Of a DNA stretch of 64,000 bases, positions 56,045-64,000 are shown piece by piece. The translations under genes were made by a program, and so were the position numbers. Positions within the stretch are counted from its first letter, which is position 1; each line of letters begins with the position of its first letter. The notes under the pieces were generated by a model. The model was not told where the DNA came from and did no database searches. It saw only the letters and a program-made list of their open reading frames with translations. The DNA lies in assembly GCF_001434275.1 (NCBI RefSeq), contig NZ_AZEZ01000099.1:34380-98379 (forward strand). The letters run 5' to 3'. Source of the stretch: Companilactobacillus mindensis DSM 14500. GTDB lineage: Bacteria; Bacillota; Bacilli; Lactobacillales; Lactobacillaceae.

Positions 56045-58699
56045 TTGAAACCTAAACCCTATCAGATAGGATTTAAGCCTTTAAAAGAAACATATAACAC
56101 AAATGAATTTAAAGAGGGACTTTCAACAACTGAAGCTCAAAAACGTCTGAGTGAAAATGGTCCCAATAAATTGGAAGCACACAAAACGCCTAAGTGGAAA
56201 ATCTTCTTCCGCCAGTTCAACAATATGGTAATCTACGTCCTGATTGCAGCGACGATCATTACTATGTTGATGGGACATTATTCCGATTCGATCATCATCT
56301 TCTTGGTGGTCATTATCAATGCCATCATTGGCTATTATCAAGAAGCCAACGCCTCAGATGCTTTGGATAAGATCAAGCAGATGTTGTCGATCGACGCCAC
56401 GGTTTATCGTGATGGTCAAAGAAAAGACATCCCAGCTGAAGAATTAGTCGTCGGCGATACAGTCTTCTTAGAAGCTGGTGATAACGTTCCGGCTGACTTG
56501 AGAATCATTGATTCTGATAACCTGAGGATTCAAGAATCGGCTTTGACTGGTGAATCAAACTCAGTTGCTAAAATTGCCGACAAATTGACTGATGACGATG
56601 TCGCTTTAGCCGATCAAAAGAATATGGCTTTTGCTTCGACTGCAGTTACTAACGGTAGTGGTAGTGGTATCGTCGTAGCCGTCGCCAAAGAAACTGAAAT
56701 TGGTAAAATTTCATCAGAAGTAAGCTCTGTTAAACAACGTAAGACGCCACTGATGCAGATCATCGATAGTTTAGGAACGAACGTTTCTTACTTCATCGTG
56801 GCCGCTTCAATCGTTATCTTCATCATCGGTTTGATTTTTGACACTTACGCCCTGCCAGTACTAGCTCTAGCTGTTGTAGCCATGATGGTTGGTGCTATCC
56901 CCGAAGGTATGCCTGCCACGACTTCAGTTATTTTAGCTAAAGGTGTCAGTGACATGGCTAAAAAGCAAAATACGATCGTCAAAACTTTGCCAGCTGTAGA
57001 AACACTCGGTTCCGTCGACGTGGTAGCAACTGATAAAACTGGTACATTAACTAAGAACGAAATGACCGTTACCGATATTTTGATTGACGATCAAGAGCTG
57101 CAAGTGACTGGTACCGGTTATCAACCAACTGGACAAATCATTCAAAATGGTAGACCAATTGAAGTAACGCCAAAGTTAAAATTATTTTTAGAAGCCGGTT
57201 ATCAAGCTAACGATACAACGCTGTTACACGAAAATGATCAATGGAAGATCAACGGTGAACCGACTGACGGTGCTTTCTTGACTTTATATCACAAAATTTT
57301 TCCTTACGAACAAGAGAATCAGTACCAGGAAGTCGATATTCTGCCGTTTGATTCCGACTATCGTTATATCGGTAAAATCGTTAAAGATAAAAACGGTGAA
57401 CAATTGCTCTTCGTTAAAGGTGCCCCTGATAAACTATTAGAAATGGCTCAAAAACAAGATGCAAACTTCAATTACGACTACTGGTTAGAAAAAGTTCAAC
57501 GCTTCTCAGCCGAAGGTAAACGAGTTATTGCCGTTGCCTATGAAAAAGCTCCTAAATCCGTCGATGAAGTTACTCACGAAATGATCGTCGACGGTCTTAA
57601 TTTCTTAGGACTCGCCGCTATCATCGACCCACCACGTGAGGAAGTTATCGAATCCTTGAAGATTATGCGTAGCGCCGGTGTGGAAGTTAAAATGATCACT
57701 GGTGACAATGCCATTACTGCCAAATCAATCGGTGAAAAGCTCGGTTTGGCTGATGAGATTCATGCTATCACTGGCACACAATGGGATAACTTGTCCGCTG
57801 AAGAAAAAATCATCGCCGCTGATGAAAACCAAGTCTTTGCTCGAACAACTCCTAGTAACAAGTTAGAAATCATCGAAGCTTTGCAGCAAAATAACAAAGT
57901 TACCGCTATGACTGGTGACGGTGTCAACGATGCTCCGGCTTTAAAACGAGCTGATATCGGTGTAGCCATGGGTATCAAAGGGACTGACGTTGCCAAAGAT
58001 TCAGCCGATATGATTTTGACTGATGATAATTTTGCAACTATGTCCTCTGCCATCAAAGAAGGCCGTCGTATCTTCGACAATATCAAAAAGAGTATTCTTT
58101 ATCTCTTGCCGATTTCCTTTTCCGAAGGTCTGATCGTCGCCTACGCTATTTTGACCAAACAAGATATCCCCTTGCAGCCGTCACAATTGTTGTGGATCAA
58201 CATGGTCTCAGCCATTACGATTCAATTCGCTTTGATCTTCGAACCGGCTGAAGATGGCATCATGACACGCAAGCCGCGTAAAACTGGTAGCAAACTAATG
58301 GACCGCCACGATGTCTTCCAAATGACTTACGTAGCATTGTTAATTGCTGCTGTCAGTTTGATCATCGACATTTACCTGACTAGCAAAGGTTTCAGTGAAG
58401 TCATTACTAGCACGACAATGGTCAATACTTTGATCATCGGTAAAATTTTCTATCTATTTAATATCAGAACTCCCGAACTAGCACTTTCCAAAGAACTATT
58501 CTCCAACCCTAAAGCTTTTCTTTTCGTCGGATTGATGATGATTTTGCAATTGATCTTAACTTATGTTCCTTTCATGCAAAAGATATTCTCAACCGGAACA
58601 ATCGGTTTATACGAATGGGGCTTAGCCATTGCCGCTGGAGCTATCGTTTTAATCGTTACCGAATTTGACAAATTGATTCGCTTGAACATGGCTCGATAA
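56045..58699 (+). CDS. cation-transporting P-type ATPase (P2 type)
   Basis: An 884-residue P2-type ATPase. Actuator motif LTGESNSV, TM4 motif IPEGMPAT, phosphorylation site Asp330 in DKTGTLTKNE, KGAPD in the nucleotide domain, and MTGDGVNDAPALK. Ten transmembrane segments fit calcium or sodium/potassium-type pumps (PacL-like); the ion cannot be assigned safely. TTG start with GAGGAGAG upstream; no better ATG. No metal regulator is adjacent. Confidence 0.93.
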   Translation: MKPKPYQIGFKPLKETYNTNEFKEGLSTTEAQKRLSENGPNKLEAHKTPKWKIFFRQFNNMVIYVLIAATIITMLMGHYSDSIIIFLVVIINAIIGYYQEANASDALDKIKQMLSIDATVYRDGQRKDIPAEELVVGDTVFLEAGDNVPADLRIIDSDNLRIQESALTGESNSVAKIADKLTDDDVALADQKNMAFASTAVTNGSGSGIVVAVAKETEIGKISSEVSSVKQRKTPLMQIIDSLGTNVSYFIVAASIVIFIIGLIFDTYALPVLALAVVAMMVGAIPEGMPATTSVILAKGVSDMAKKQNTIVKTLPAVETLGSVDVVATDKTGTLTKNEMTVTDILIDDQELQVTGTGYQPTGQIIQNGRPIEVTPKLKLFLEAGYQANDTTLLHENDQWKINGEPTDGAFLTLYHKIFPYEQENQYQEVDILPFDSDYRYIGKIVKDKNGEQLLFVKGAPDKLLEMAQKQDANFNYDYWLEKVQRFSAEGKRVIAVAYEKAPKSVDEVTHEMIVDGLNFLGLAAIIDPPREEVIESLKIMRSAGVEVKMITGDNAITAKSIGEKLGLADEIHAITGTQWDNLSAEEKIIAADENQVFARTTPSNKLEIIEALQQNNKVTAMTGDGVNDAPALKRADIGVAMGIKGTDVAKDSADMILTDDNFATMSSAIKEGRRIFDNIKKSILYLLPISFSEGLIVAYAILTKQDIPLQPSQLLWINMVSAITIQFALIFEPAEDGIMTRKPRKTGSKLMDRHDVFQMTYVALLIAAVSLIIDIYLTSKGFSEVITSTTMVNTLIIGKIFYLFNIRTPELALSKELFSNPKAFLFVGLMMILQLILTYVPFMQKIFSTGTIGLYEWGLAIAAGAIVLIVTEFDKLIRLNMAR

Positions 58700-58720
58700 T
58701 AATAAGTGTTCGCCAAAAAA

Positions 58721-58846
58721 GATCATCCAAAAAATGGATGGCCCTTTTTAGTGTAAATTTAAATAAGTTAAGACTCACTAGTCTGGAATGAAAACCCAGT
58801 GGATGCTCAGCGTGGTAGTGTCTTAGCTGGCGTTTTTACGGAAGAC
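58721..58846 (+). repeat. truncated structured repeat R1, copy F
   Basis: Hairpin GATCATCCA/TGGATGGCC (58721-58743), the spacer, GTCTGGAATG (58781-58790), the 5' P1 arm (AACCCAGTGGAT) and the first P2 arm; then the sequence jumps to the conserved end CGGAAGACGG (58839-58848). The 3' P1 arm and P3 are deleted, so the stem cannot form. Confidence 0.7.
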
Positions 58847-58879
58847 GGAAAGTACAAATTGCTACTCCATATTTGGGGT

Positions 58880-59602
58880 TTATCCCCCAATAGTTGTATG
58901 GAAGAATTCACCAAGTGCAAAGGTAATTATCGTCGTCAACAAGCCAACCGCAATATTACGCACCATCGTCTGCTTTGTTGACAAAACTTGTGAACGTGAA
59001 CTGACAAATCCATTCAATCCTAACGCCACAACCATCGCTATCAATGTTCCTACGGCTTTATAAGGGTTAGGTACCGTCGTCATAGTAACTAATGGAATGA
59101 TCGCCCCAGCAATAAATGATAAAAACGACGTTCCTGCAGCGTGCAACGGATTCAAATAGTGACCCACTTTTAATTGATAATCATCTGCAGCTTCTGCATC
59201 TACTTCCAATTTTTGATTGTTTGCTATCAATTCATCTGCAACCATCGTGGCGGTTTTTTGACTCAATCCACGATCACAATAAACTTTGATGAAATGGTTC
59301 CGCTGTTCTTCTTTAGGCAAACTAGCTTTTTCAATGAGCTGCTTGACGGTATTTTTTTGAATATCGTGTTGAGCTCGAACTGAAATATATTCGCCCCCTG
59401 CCATTGAACATGCCCCAGCTAGCATCCCTGCCAAACCAGACATTAACAATGAGCCACTTGAAAAATTAGCTCCTAAAGCACCCAGAACGATTCCCGAAAC
59501 AGAAATAATTCCATCGTTAGCTCCTAAAATTCCAGCTCGAATTACATTAAGTCGATCTGATAAAGTACTGTGTTTAAAGCTTTTGCGAATTGCAGATTCC
59601 AT
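58880..59602 (-). CDS. VIT1/CCC1 family iron/manganese transporter
   Basis: A 240-residue protein with five hydrophobic segments of the VIT1/CCC1 family (IRAGILGANDGIISVSGIVLG at the N-terminus; GEYISVRAQHDI in the metal-binding loop with Glu and His). Members export or store ferrous iron or manganese. GGGGG precedes the ATG. It follows the activase gene by 12 bp on the same strand, so the two could be co-transcribed, perhaps linking iron to an iron-sulfur enzyme. Confidence 0.9.
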   Translation of the reverse strand: MESAIRKSFKHSTLSDRLNVIRAGILGANDGIISVSGIVLGALGANFSSGSLLMSGLAGMLAGACSMAGGEYISVRAQHDIQKNTVKQLIEKASLPKEEQRNHFIKVYCDRGLSQKTATMVADELIANNQKLEVDAEAADDYQLKVGHYLNPLHAAGTSFLSFIAGAIIPLVTMTTVPNPYKAVGTLIAMVVALGLNGFVSSRSQVLSTKQTMVRNIAVGLLTTIITFALGEFFHTTIGG

Positions 59603-59614
59603 TATATACCCCCA

Positions 59615-60415
59615 TTACCAGCCATTGATTCTGACTTTGATTCCATGTTTCTCAATTTTCTTAGCATAGTCAGCCAAATCGTCTGCCTGTAACTGTTTAA
59701 CATCTTTTAATTCATACTCTCTGCCCAAATCTTGATATTTTTTCAAGCCAAATTGGTGGAAAGGCAATAATTCTACTTCGGGAACGCCTAGTTTTACAAA
59801 TAAAGCCCCAAAGTGATCGGCATCTTCCAGAGTATAATTGAACCCTGGAATTACTGGAATTCGAACCATCATAGTTTTGTGGGCTTGAACCGCCGTTTCT
59901 AGATTTTTCAAAATCACAGTATTGAGTGCCCCAGTTCCTTCTCGGTGTTTGTTTGGATTCCATTGTTTACAGTCGTAATACATAAAATCCATATAACTCA
60001 TAAATTCTTTAAACACTCTCGGTGAAGTGTAGCCCGTAGTTTCACAGGCAAGGTCGATGCCTCGAGCTTTGATTGCCTTGGCTAATTGGATTGCAAATGA
60101 TGCTTGGAATAATACTTCGCCACCTGAAAATGTCACGCCACCACCAGATTCTTCATAAAAATCCTTGTCCTGCATGATAACTTTCATAATTTCATCAACC
60201 GTCATATAATCGCCGACAATCGTCTCTTTAGCAGTCTGTTCATCATACATCGACTCTTGAATTCCTGATTGTGATTCTGGGTTAGAACACCACTTACAAC
60301 GCAATGGGCAACCTTTAAAAAATACCACTGTTCTAATTCCTGGTCCATCGTTAATACTGAATTTTTGAATATTAAAGACCAATCCCCTCAATGGCTCTGC
60401 CGCTGCAGTTGTCAT
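59615..60415 (-). CDS. glycyl-radical enzyme activating protein (radical SAM)
   Basis: A 266-residue activase that makes the glycyl radical. The radical-SAM cluster is C36-x3-C40-x2-C43 (GCPLRCKWCSNPE). GGGVTFSGGE (SAM-binding GGE) and the C-terminal LLPFHQFGLKKY are present. No ferredoxin-like insert with extra iron-sulfur cysteines is seen, unlike many non-PFL activases. ATG at 60415 is chosen by AGGAGTGG upstream. Its partner is very likely the glycyl radical enzyme at 61481, with the DeoR gene between. Confidence 0.92.
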   Translation of the reverse strand: MTTAAAEPLRGLVFNIQKFSINDGPGIRTVVFFKGCPLRCKWCSNPESQSGIQESMYDEQTAKETIVGDYMTVDEIMKVIMQDKDFYEESGGGVTFSGGEVLFQASFAIQLAKAIKARGIDLACETTGYTSPRVFKEFMSYMDFMYYDCKQWNPNKHREGTGALNTVILKNLETAVQAHKTMMVRIPVIPGFNYTLEDADHFGALFVKLGVPEVELLPFHQFGLKKYQDLGREYELKDVKQLQADDLADYAKKIEKHGIKVRINGW

Positions 60416-60483
60416 TTTAACCACTCCTTCATGTATTTCTTGCTGCAAGCATAACATTAAAATTATCAAACGTAAATAGTATA

Positions 60484-60499
60484 TGTTTCGAATGAAACA
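60484..60499. promoter_or_regulatory. palindromic operator between activase and deoR-type gene
   Basis: TGTTTCGAATGAAACA is a near-perfect palindrome in the divergent promoter region. The core TTTCGWAWGAAA recurs before the glycyl radical enzyme (61430-61441), suggesting one regulator. Confidence 0.5.
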
Positions 60500-60554
60500 C
60501 AGACCAAATTCATTTAGAAAATGATATACTTAATTTTAAGAGAAGGTGATAACA

Positions 60555-61319
60555 ATGAATCAACGTAATGAACAGCTATTAAACATAGTTAATCAACATA
60601 AAAAAATTGAAGTCAACGAATTGGCTGATTTGTTGCAAGTTTCGAAAGTAACGATTCGAAAGGACTTAACGCAACTGGAAAGTCGTGGACTGTTACAACG
60701 TCAACATGGTTATGCCATTATTAATAATCCAAATGACCTGAAGTTTCGTTTGGCTCAAAATTACGATACCAAAAAAAGAATTGCCCACGCAGCAGCACAA
60801 TTAGTTGAAGACAACGAAACAATTATGATCGAATCCGGTTCTACATGCGCACTTTTAGCTGAGGAATTGGCCCAAAGCAAAAAACACGTTACCATCATCA
60901 CGATTTCTTTCTTCATTGCTAACTATGTTCGTGACTACCCTAATATCACGGTTAACGTACTCGGTGGCGAATATCAATCCGATGCACAAGTCACCGTTGG
61001 TCCAATCACCAAATCCATGCTGACTAATTTCCATGCTCATAAACTCTTTATCGGTGTCGACGGTTTCGATGGTCAATATGGATTCTACGGTAACGACATC
61101 ATGCGTGCCGATACTGGAAAATCTATGGCCGATAATGCAGATCAAGCATATGTCCTGACTGACTCTAGTAAATTCAAGGCTAAAAGTACTGTCCGACAAC
61201 TATCTTTCCAACAAGTTTACGAAGTGATTACTGACAATCAATTAGAAAGCTCTATTAGTAAACGTCTCAAAGACAATCATATTAAGGTACAACTTGTCCA
61301 AGCCGAACAAATCAAATAA
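60555..61319 (+). CDS. DeoR family transcriptional regulator
   Basis: A 254-residue repressor: N-terminal helix-turn-helix (about 18-45, VNELADLLQVSKVTIRKDL) and a DeoR C-terminal sensor domain (IESGSTCALLAEELA, IGVDGF, LTDSSKF) that usually binds a phosphorylated sugar. ATG at 60555 has AAGGTGA upstream. Divergent from the activase, and followed by the glycyl radical enzyme, so it likely controls both. Confidence 0.92.
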   Translation: MNQRNEQLLNIVNQHKKIEVNELADLLQVSKVTIRKDLTQLESRGLLQRQHGYAIINNPNDLKFRLAQNYDTKKRIAHAAAQLVEDNETIMIESGSTCALLAEELAQSKKHVTIITISFFIANYVRDYPNITVNVLGGEYQSDAQVTVGPITKSMLTNFHAHKLFIGVDGFDGQYGFYGNDIMRADTGKSMADNADQAYVLTDSSKFKAKSTVRQLSFQQVYEVITDNQLESSISKRLKDNHIKVQLVQAEQIK

Positions 61320-61335
61320 TCTTATCAGACTAAAA

Positions 61336-61382
61336 ACAGGACCAACAAAGCACAGATGTGCATTGTTGGTCCTGTTTTTTAT
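61336..61382 (+). terminator. intrinsic terminator after the DeoR gene
   Basis: ACAGGACCAACAAAGCA pairs with TGCATTGTTGGTCCTGT (wobble), followed by six T; separates regulator and enzyme transcripts. Confidence 0.9.
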
Positions 61383-61389
61383 TTTTGCG

Positions 61390-61427
61390 ATTAAGCGCTT
61401 AATTAAATTAACAATTCATGCTATGAT
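61390..61427 (+). promoter_or_regulatory. cre-like site overlapping the glycyl radical enzyme promoter
   Basis: Palindrome ATTAAGCGCTTAAT (61390-61403) covers a weak -35 (TTAATT); TATGAT at 61422-61427 is 17 nt on. This suggests glucose repression through CcpA. Confidence 0.5.
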
Positions 61428-61429
61428 TG

Positions 61430-61441
61430 TTTCGTAAGAAA
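61430..61441. promoter_or_regulatory. DeoR-type operator before the glycyl radical enzyme
   Basis: TTTCGTAAGAAA, same layout as the palindrome in the divergent activase/deoR region, placed just downstream of the -10. Confidence 0.42.
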
Positions 61442-61480
61442 GGTTAATTAATTTTGAACGATAGGAAGGATGCTTTTAAT

Positions 61481-63916
61481 ATGCCTGAAACAATCACAAA
61501 AAAAGAAACAATAAACCACTTTGGTCAACTGACCCCTATGATGAACTGCCTAAGAGATAGCATCATTGATGCCAAACCTTATGTTGATCCAGAACGTGCA
61601 ATCCTTACGACTGAAACTTACAAAGCCCATCAAGATGAACAAGTTGATATTCTCCGTGCAAAGATGTTGCAAAATGTTCTCAGCAAAATGACTATCTTCA
61701 TCGAAGACAACACGTTATTAGCTGGTAACCAAGCTCGTCAAAATCGCTGGGCACCTGTTTTCCCTGAGTACTCAATGAACTGGGTAATTGACGAACTCGA
61801 CACTTTTGAAAAACGTCCTGGCGATGTCTTTTACATTACCGAAGAATCCAAAGAAGAGCTTAGAAAAATCGCCCCATTCTGGAAACACAATACTCTAGAA
61901 GATCGTGGCTATGCTAGTTTCCCTGAATCAAGCCGGATTTTTTATGATTTAGGAATTATCGGTGCTGATGGTAATATCACTTCAGGTGACGGACATATCG
62001 CCGTTGATTACAAGAATGTTGTCACAAAGGGTCTCAAATGGTATGAAGACCGAATTAAAACTGCCCTTGATAATCTAGATTTGACTGACTTCAAACAACA
62101 AAAACAATATTACTTCTACAAGGCTGGCTTGATCGTAATCGATGCAATTCATAACTTTGCCAAACGCTATGCCGACCTGGCAGCTAAACAAGCTCGTGAA
62201 GCAATTAATCCTAAACGTAAAGCTCAACTTCAAAAAATGAGTGCCATTTTAAACAAGGTTCCTTACGAACCTGCCGACACTTTCTATGAAGCTATTCAAG
62301 CTGTTTGGTTGACTCATTTGACTTTGCAGATCGAATCTAATGGACACTCTGTTTCTTATGGTCGTTTGGACCAATACTTAGATCCATTCTACGAACATGA
62401 CCTAAAGTCTGGTGAAATCGACGCTGACGAAGCTATCGAACTATTGACTAACCTCTGCTTAAAGACCTTGACGATCAACAAAGTCCGTTCATGGCAACAC
62501 ACTGAATTTTCAGCCGGAAGTCCCCTTTACCAAAACATCACCATTGGTGGACAAACTCCTGATGGCAAAGATGCCGTTAACCCAATGTCTTATTTAATTC
62601 TAAAAGCAATCGCTCAAGCACACTTGCCTCAACCAAACTTGACAGTTCGTTACCACAAGAATATCAGCGACAAGTTTATGCGCGAATGTGTCGAAGTAAT
62701 CAAACAAGGTTTGGGAATGCCTGCTTTCAACAACGATGAAGTTATAATCCCTTCATTTATCAGACGTGGTATCAAAAAAGAAGATGCCTATAATTACAGT
62801 GCCATCGGCTGTGTCGAAACTGCTATTCCTGGTAAATGGGGTTACCGTTGTACCGGAATGAGTTTCATCAACTTCCCACGAGTACTTTTGATTGTCATGA
62901 ACGGTGGCGTTGCTCCCGAATCTGGCAAACAACTTCTACCAAATTATGGCAAATTTACCGAAATGACATCCTACGATCAATTAATGGATGCTTGGGACAA
63001 AGCTCTTCGTGAAATGACGCGTCAAAGTGTCATCATCGAAAATAGTTGTGATTTAGCCCTTGAACAAAATTATCCTGATATTCTCTGCTCCGTTTTAACT
63101 GATGATTGTATCGGACGTGGTAAAACTATCAAAGAAGGTGGCGCTGTTTATGACTTTATCAGTGGCCTTCAAGTCGGAATTGCCAACTTAGCTGATTCAT
63201 TAGCTGCCATCAAGAAGTTAGTCTTTGAAGAACACAAGTTAACTACAGCTCAACTTTGGAAGGCTCTTCAAACTGACTTTGCTGGTAAAGATGGCGAAGA
63301 GATCCGTCAAATGTTGATCAACGATGCTCCTAAATATGGTAATGACGATGATTATGTTGATGACCTGATTGTCGATGCTTACCAACCATATATCGACGAA
63401 ATCGCCAAGTACAAGAATACTCGTTACGGCCGTGGCCCTATTGGTGGTCTACGTTATGCCGGAACTTCATCGATTTCTGCCAACGTGGGACAAGGACACA
63501 GTACTTTAGCCACACCAGATGGACGTCATGCTAGAACGCCACTTGCTGAAGGCTGCTCACCTGAACACGCTATGGATACCGACGGTCCAACTGCCGTATT
63601 CAAGTCCGTTTCCAAATTGCACACTAAAGATATCACTGGTGGTGTACTTCTTAATCAAAAGATGTCACCACAGATTCTTAGAAACGACGAAAGTTGTATG
63701 AAACTAGTTGCCCTTTTGCGGACCTTCTTCAACCGTCTGCATGGATACCATGTTCAATACAACATTGTATCTAGAGACACGTTGATCGATGCCCAAAACC
63801 ACCCTGATAAACATCGTGATTTGATTGTCAGAGTTGCCGGATATTCTGCCTTCTTCGTAGGACTATCTAAAGAAACCCAAGACGATATCATTGAACGTAC
63901 TGAACAATCGTTGTAA
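61481..63916 (+). CDS. glycyl radical enzyme (formate C-acetyltransferase/glycerol dehydratase family, YbiW/PflD-like)
   Basis: An 811-residue glycyl radical enzyme. The radical glycine is Gly787 in RVAGYSA and the active-site cysteine is Cys444 in IGCVE. A single Cys followed by V-E marks the dehydratase-type branch, not true pyruvate formate-lyase, which has two adjacent cysteines. The sequence around GKWGYRCTGMSFINFPR suggests the YbiW/PflD group, whose substrate is not settled. ATG at 61481 is preferred for its GGAAGGA; a TTG at 61454 is possible. Oxygen-sensitive, so expected to work anaerobically. Confidence 0.9.
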   Translation: MPETITKKETINHFGQLTPMMNCLRDSIIDAKPYVDPERAILTTETYKAHQDEQVDILRAKMLQNVLSKMTIFIEDNTLLAGNQARQNRWAPVFPEYSMNWVIDELDTFEKRPGDVFYITEESKEELRKIAPFWKHNTLEDRGYASFPESSRIFYDLGIIGADGNITSGDGHIAVDYKNVVTKGLKWYEDRIKTALDNLDLTDFKQQKQYYFYKAGLIVIDAIHNFAKRYADLAAKQAREAINPKRKAQLQKMSAILNKVPYEPADTFYEAIQAVWLTHLTLQIESNGHSVSYGRLDQYLDPFYEHDLKSGEIDADEAIELLTNLCLKTLTINKVRSWQHTEFSAGSPLYQNITIGGQTPDGKDAVNPMSYLILKAIAQAHLPQPNLTVRYHKNISDKFMRECVEVIKQGLGMPAFNNDEVIIPSFIRRGIKKEDAYNYSAIGCVETAIPGKWGYRCTGMSFINFPRVLLIVMNGGVAPESGKQLLPNYGKFTEMTSYDQLMDAWDKALREMTRQSVIIENSCDLALEQNYPDILCSVLTDDCIGRGKTIKEGGAVYDFISGLQVGIANLADSLAAIKKLVFEEHKLTTAQLWKALQTDFAGKDGEEIRQMLINDAPKYGNDDDYVDDLIVDAYQPYIDEIAKYKNTRYGRGPIGGLRYAGTSSISANVGQGHSTLATPDGRHARTPLAEGCSPEHAMDTDGPTAVFKSVSKLHTKDITGGVLLNQKMSPQILRNDESCMKLVALLRTFFNRLHGYHVQYNIVSRDTLIDAQNHPDKHRDLIVRVAGYSAFFVGLSKETQDDIIERTEQSL

Positions 63917-63942
63917 TGAATTTTAGTTACATTTAAAATCGA

Positions 63943-64000
63943 GTACCTCTCACACCACCGTACGTACGGCTCCGTATACGGCGGTTCATTAATTTAAGCA
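63943..64000 (-). mobile_element. 3' end of a group II intron (domain V and junction, partial)
   Basis: On the minus strand GAACCGCCGTATAC, a short loop and GTACGTACGGTGGT form the domain V hairpin with a CGC catalytic triad, followed by GTGAGAGG and TACTCGAT, the usual 3' end. The domain VI stem between GAGAGG and TACTCGAT appears to be missing. The rest of the intron, and any reverse transcriptase, lies beyond the window. It starts 26 bp after the glycyl radical enzyme stop. Confidence 0.75.

Noticed and set aside
58799..58981. 60-codon plus-strand frame downstream of the ATPase
   Set aside because: Runs through the decayed R1 copy into the end of the VIT gene; no ribosome site.
1..64000. 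CRISPR arrays, tRNA or rRNA genes, prophage or toxin-antitoxin modules
   Set aside because: No regularly spaced direct repeats, no tRNA cloverleafs or rRNA sequence, and no phage or toxin-antitoxin gene sets were recognised.

Overview
The window comes from a low-GC, lactic-acid-bacterium-type Firmicute. The housekeeping gene order (dnaX-ybaB-recR-yaaL-tmk-darA-holB-yabA-rsmI; rlmB-mrnC-cysS-gltX-yacL-radA; nusG-rplK-rplA-rplJ-rplL), the peptidases PepC and PepX, a mannose-type PTS with ManO, and Kup all fit Lactobacillaceae. The Companilactobacillus (farciminis/alimentarius) group is my best guess, from overall protein character only; I could not run a search.

Layout. 1-4.0 kb: end of a DUF368 membrane protein, a degenerate Nudix/NrtR-like protein, two structured repeats, and the DUF711 (PFL-fold) plus ACT pair. 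3.9-6.7 kb: tsaD-rimI-tsaB (tRNA t6A) and folT under a tetrahydrofolate riboswitch. 6.9-15.9 kb: acyl-ACP thioesterase, then replication and repair genes, the SRP RNA, tadA and an rRNA methyltransferase. 15.9-19.4 kb: ribosomal protein and transcription genes (rplL, rplJ with L10 leader, rplA and rplK each with an L1-binding hairpin, nusG, secE, rpmG). 19.5-27.5 kb: sigH-like factor, rlmB, mrnC, cysS, gltX, yacL, radA, dut. From 27.6 kb the strand switches: a GNAT protein, rpiA, pepC, pepX, kup. 34.9-45.7 kb is more accessory: small PH-like and membrane proteins, a HAD phosphatase, sugar and cation transporters, a phosphoglycerate mutase, a CPBP protease and a large membrane protein. 45.3-48.6 kb: manXYZ plus manO. 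49.3-53.6 kb: HxlR regulator and oxidoreductase, panE and a PfoR-type PTS IIC. 53.7-61.3 kb: nagE, a P2-type ATPase, a VIT-family transporter, and a glycyl-radical-enzyme activase with a divergent DeoR regulator. 61.5-63.9 kb: the glycyl radical enzyme itself. The window ends inside the 3' part of a group II intron on the minus strand.

The most unusual signal is non-coding. Six intergenic copies of one family (called R1 here; 1541-1700, 1880-2040, 11031-11097, 42361-42764, 50890-51293, 58721-58846) share a fold: a long closing stem P1 interrupted by a conserved GGA/GGA internal loop, enclosing hairpins P2 and P3. Stem sequences differ between copies while pairing is kept, and wobble pairs point to one transcribed strand. 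Two copies are full elements of 404 bp with outer inverted arms. A second, smaller family (R2) is present as two tandem copies at 35959-36190. These look like structured RNAs or hairpin-dependent mobile elements; whether they are already catalogued cannot be told from here.

Regulation visible in the sequence: CcpA-type cre sites before manX, nagE and the glycyl radical enzyme; a NagR-like operator before nagE; a shared DeoR-type palindrome before both glycyl-radical transcription units; an SOS box before the sigH-like gene; the folate riboswitch; and the L10 and L1 autoregulatory leaders.
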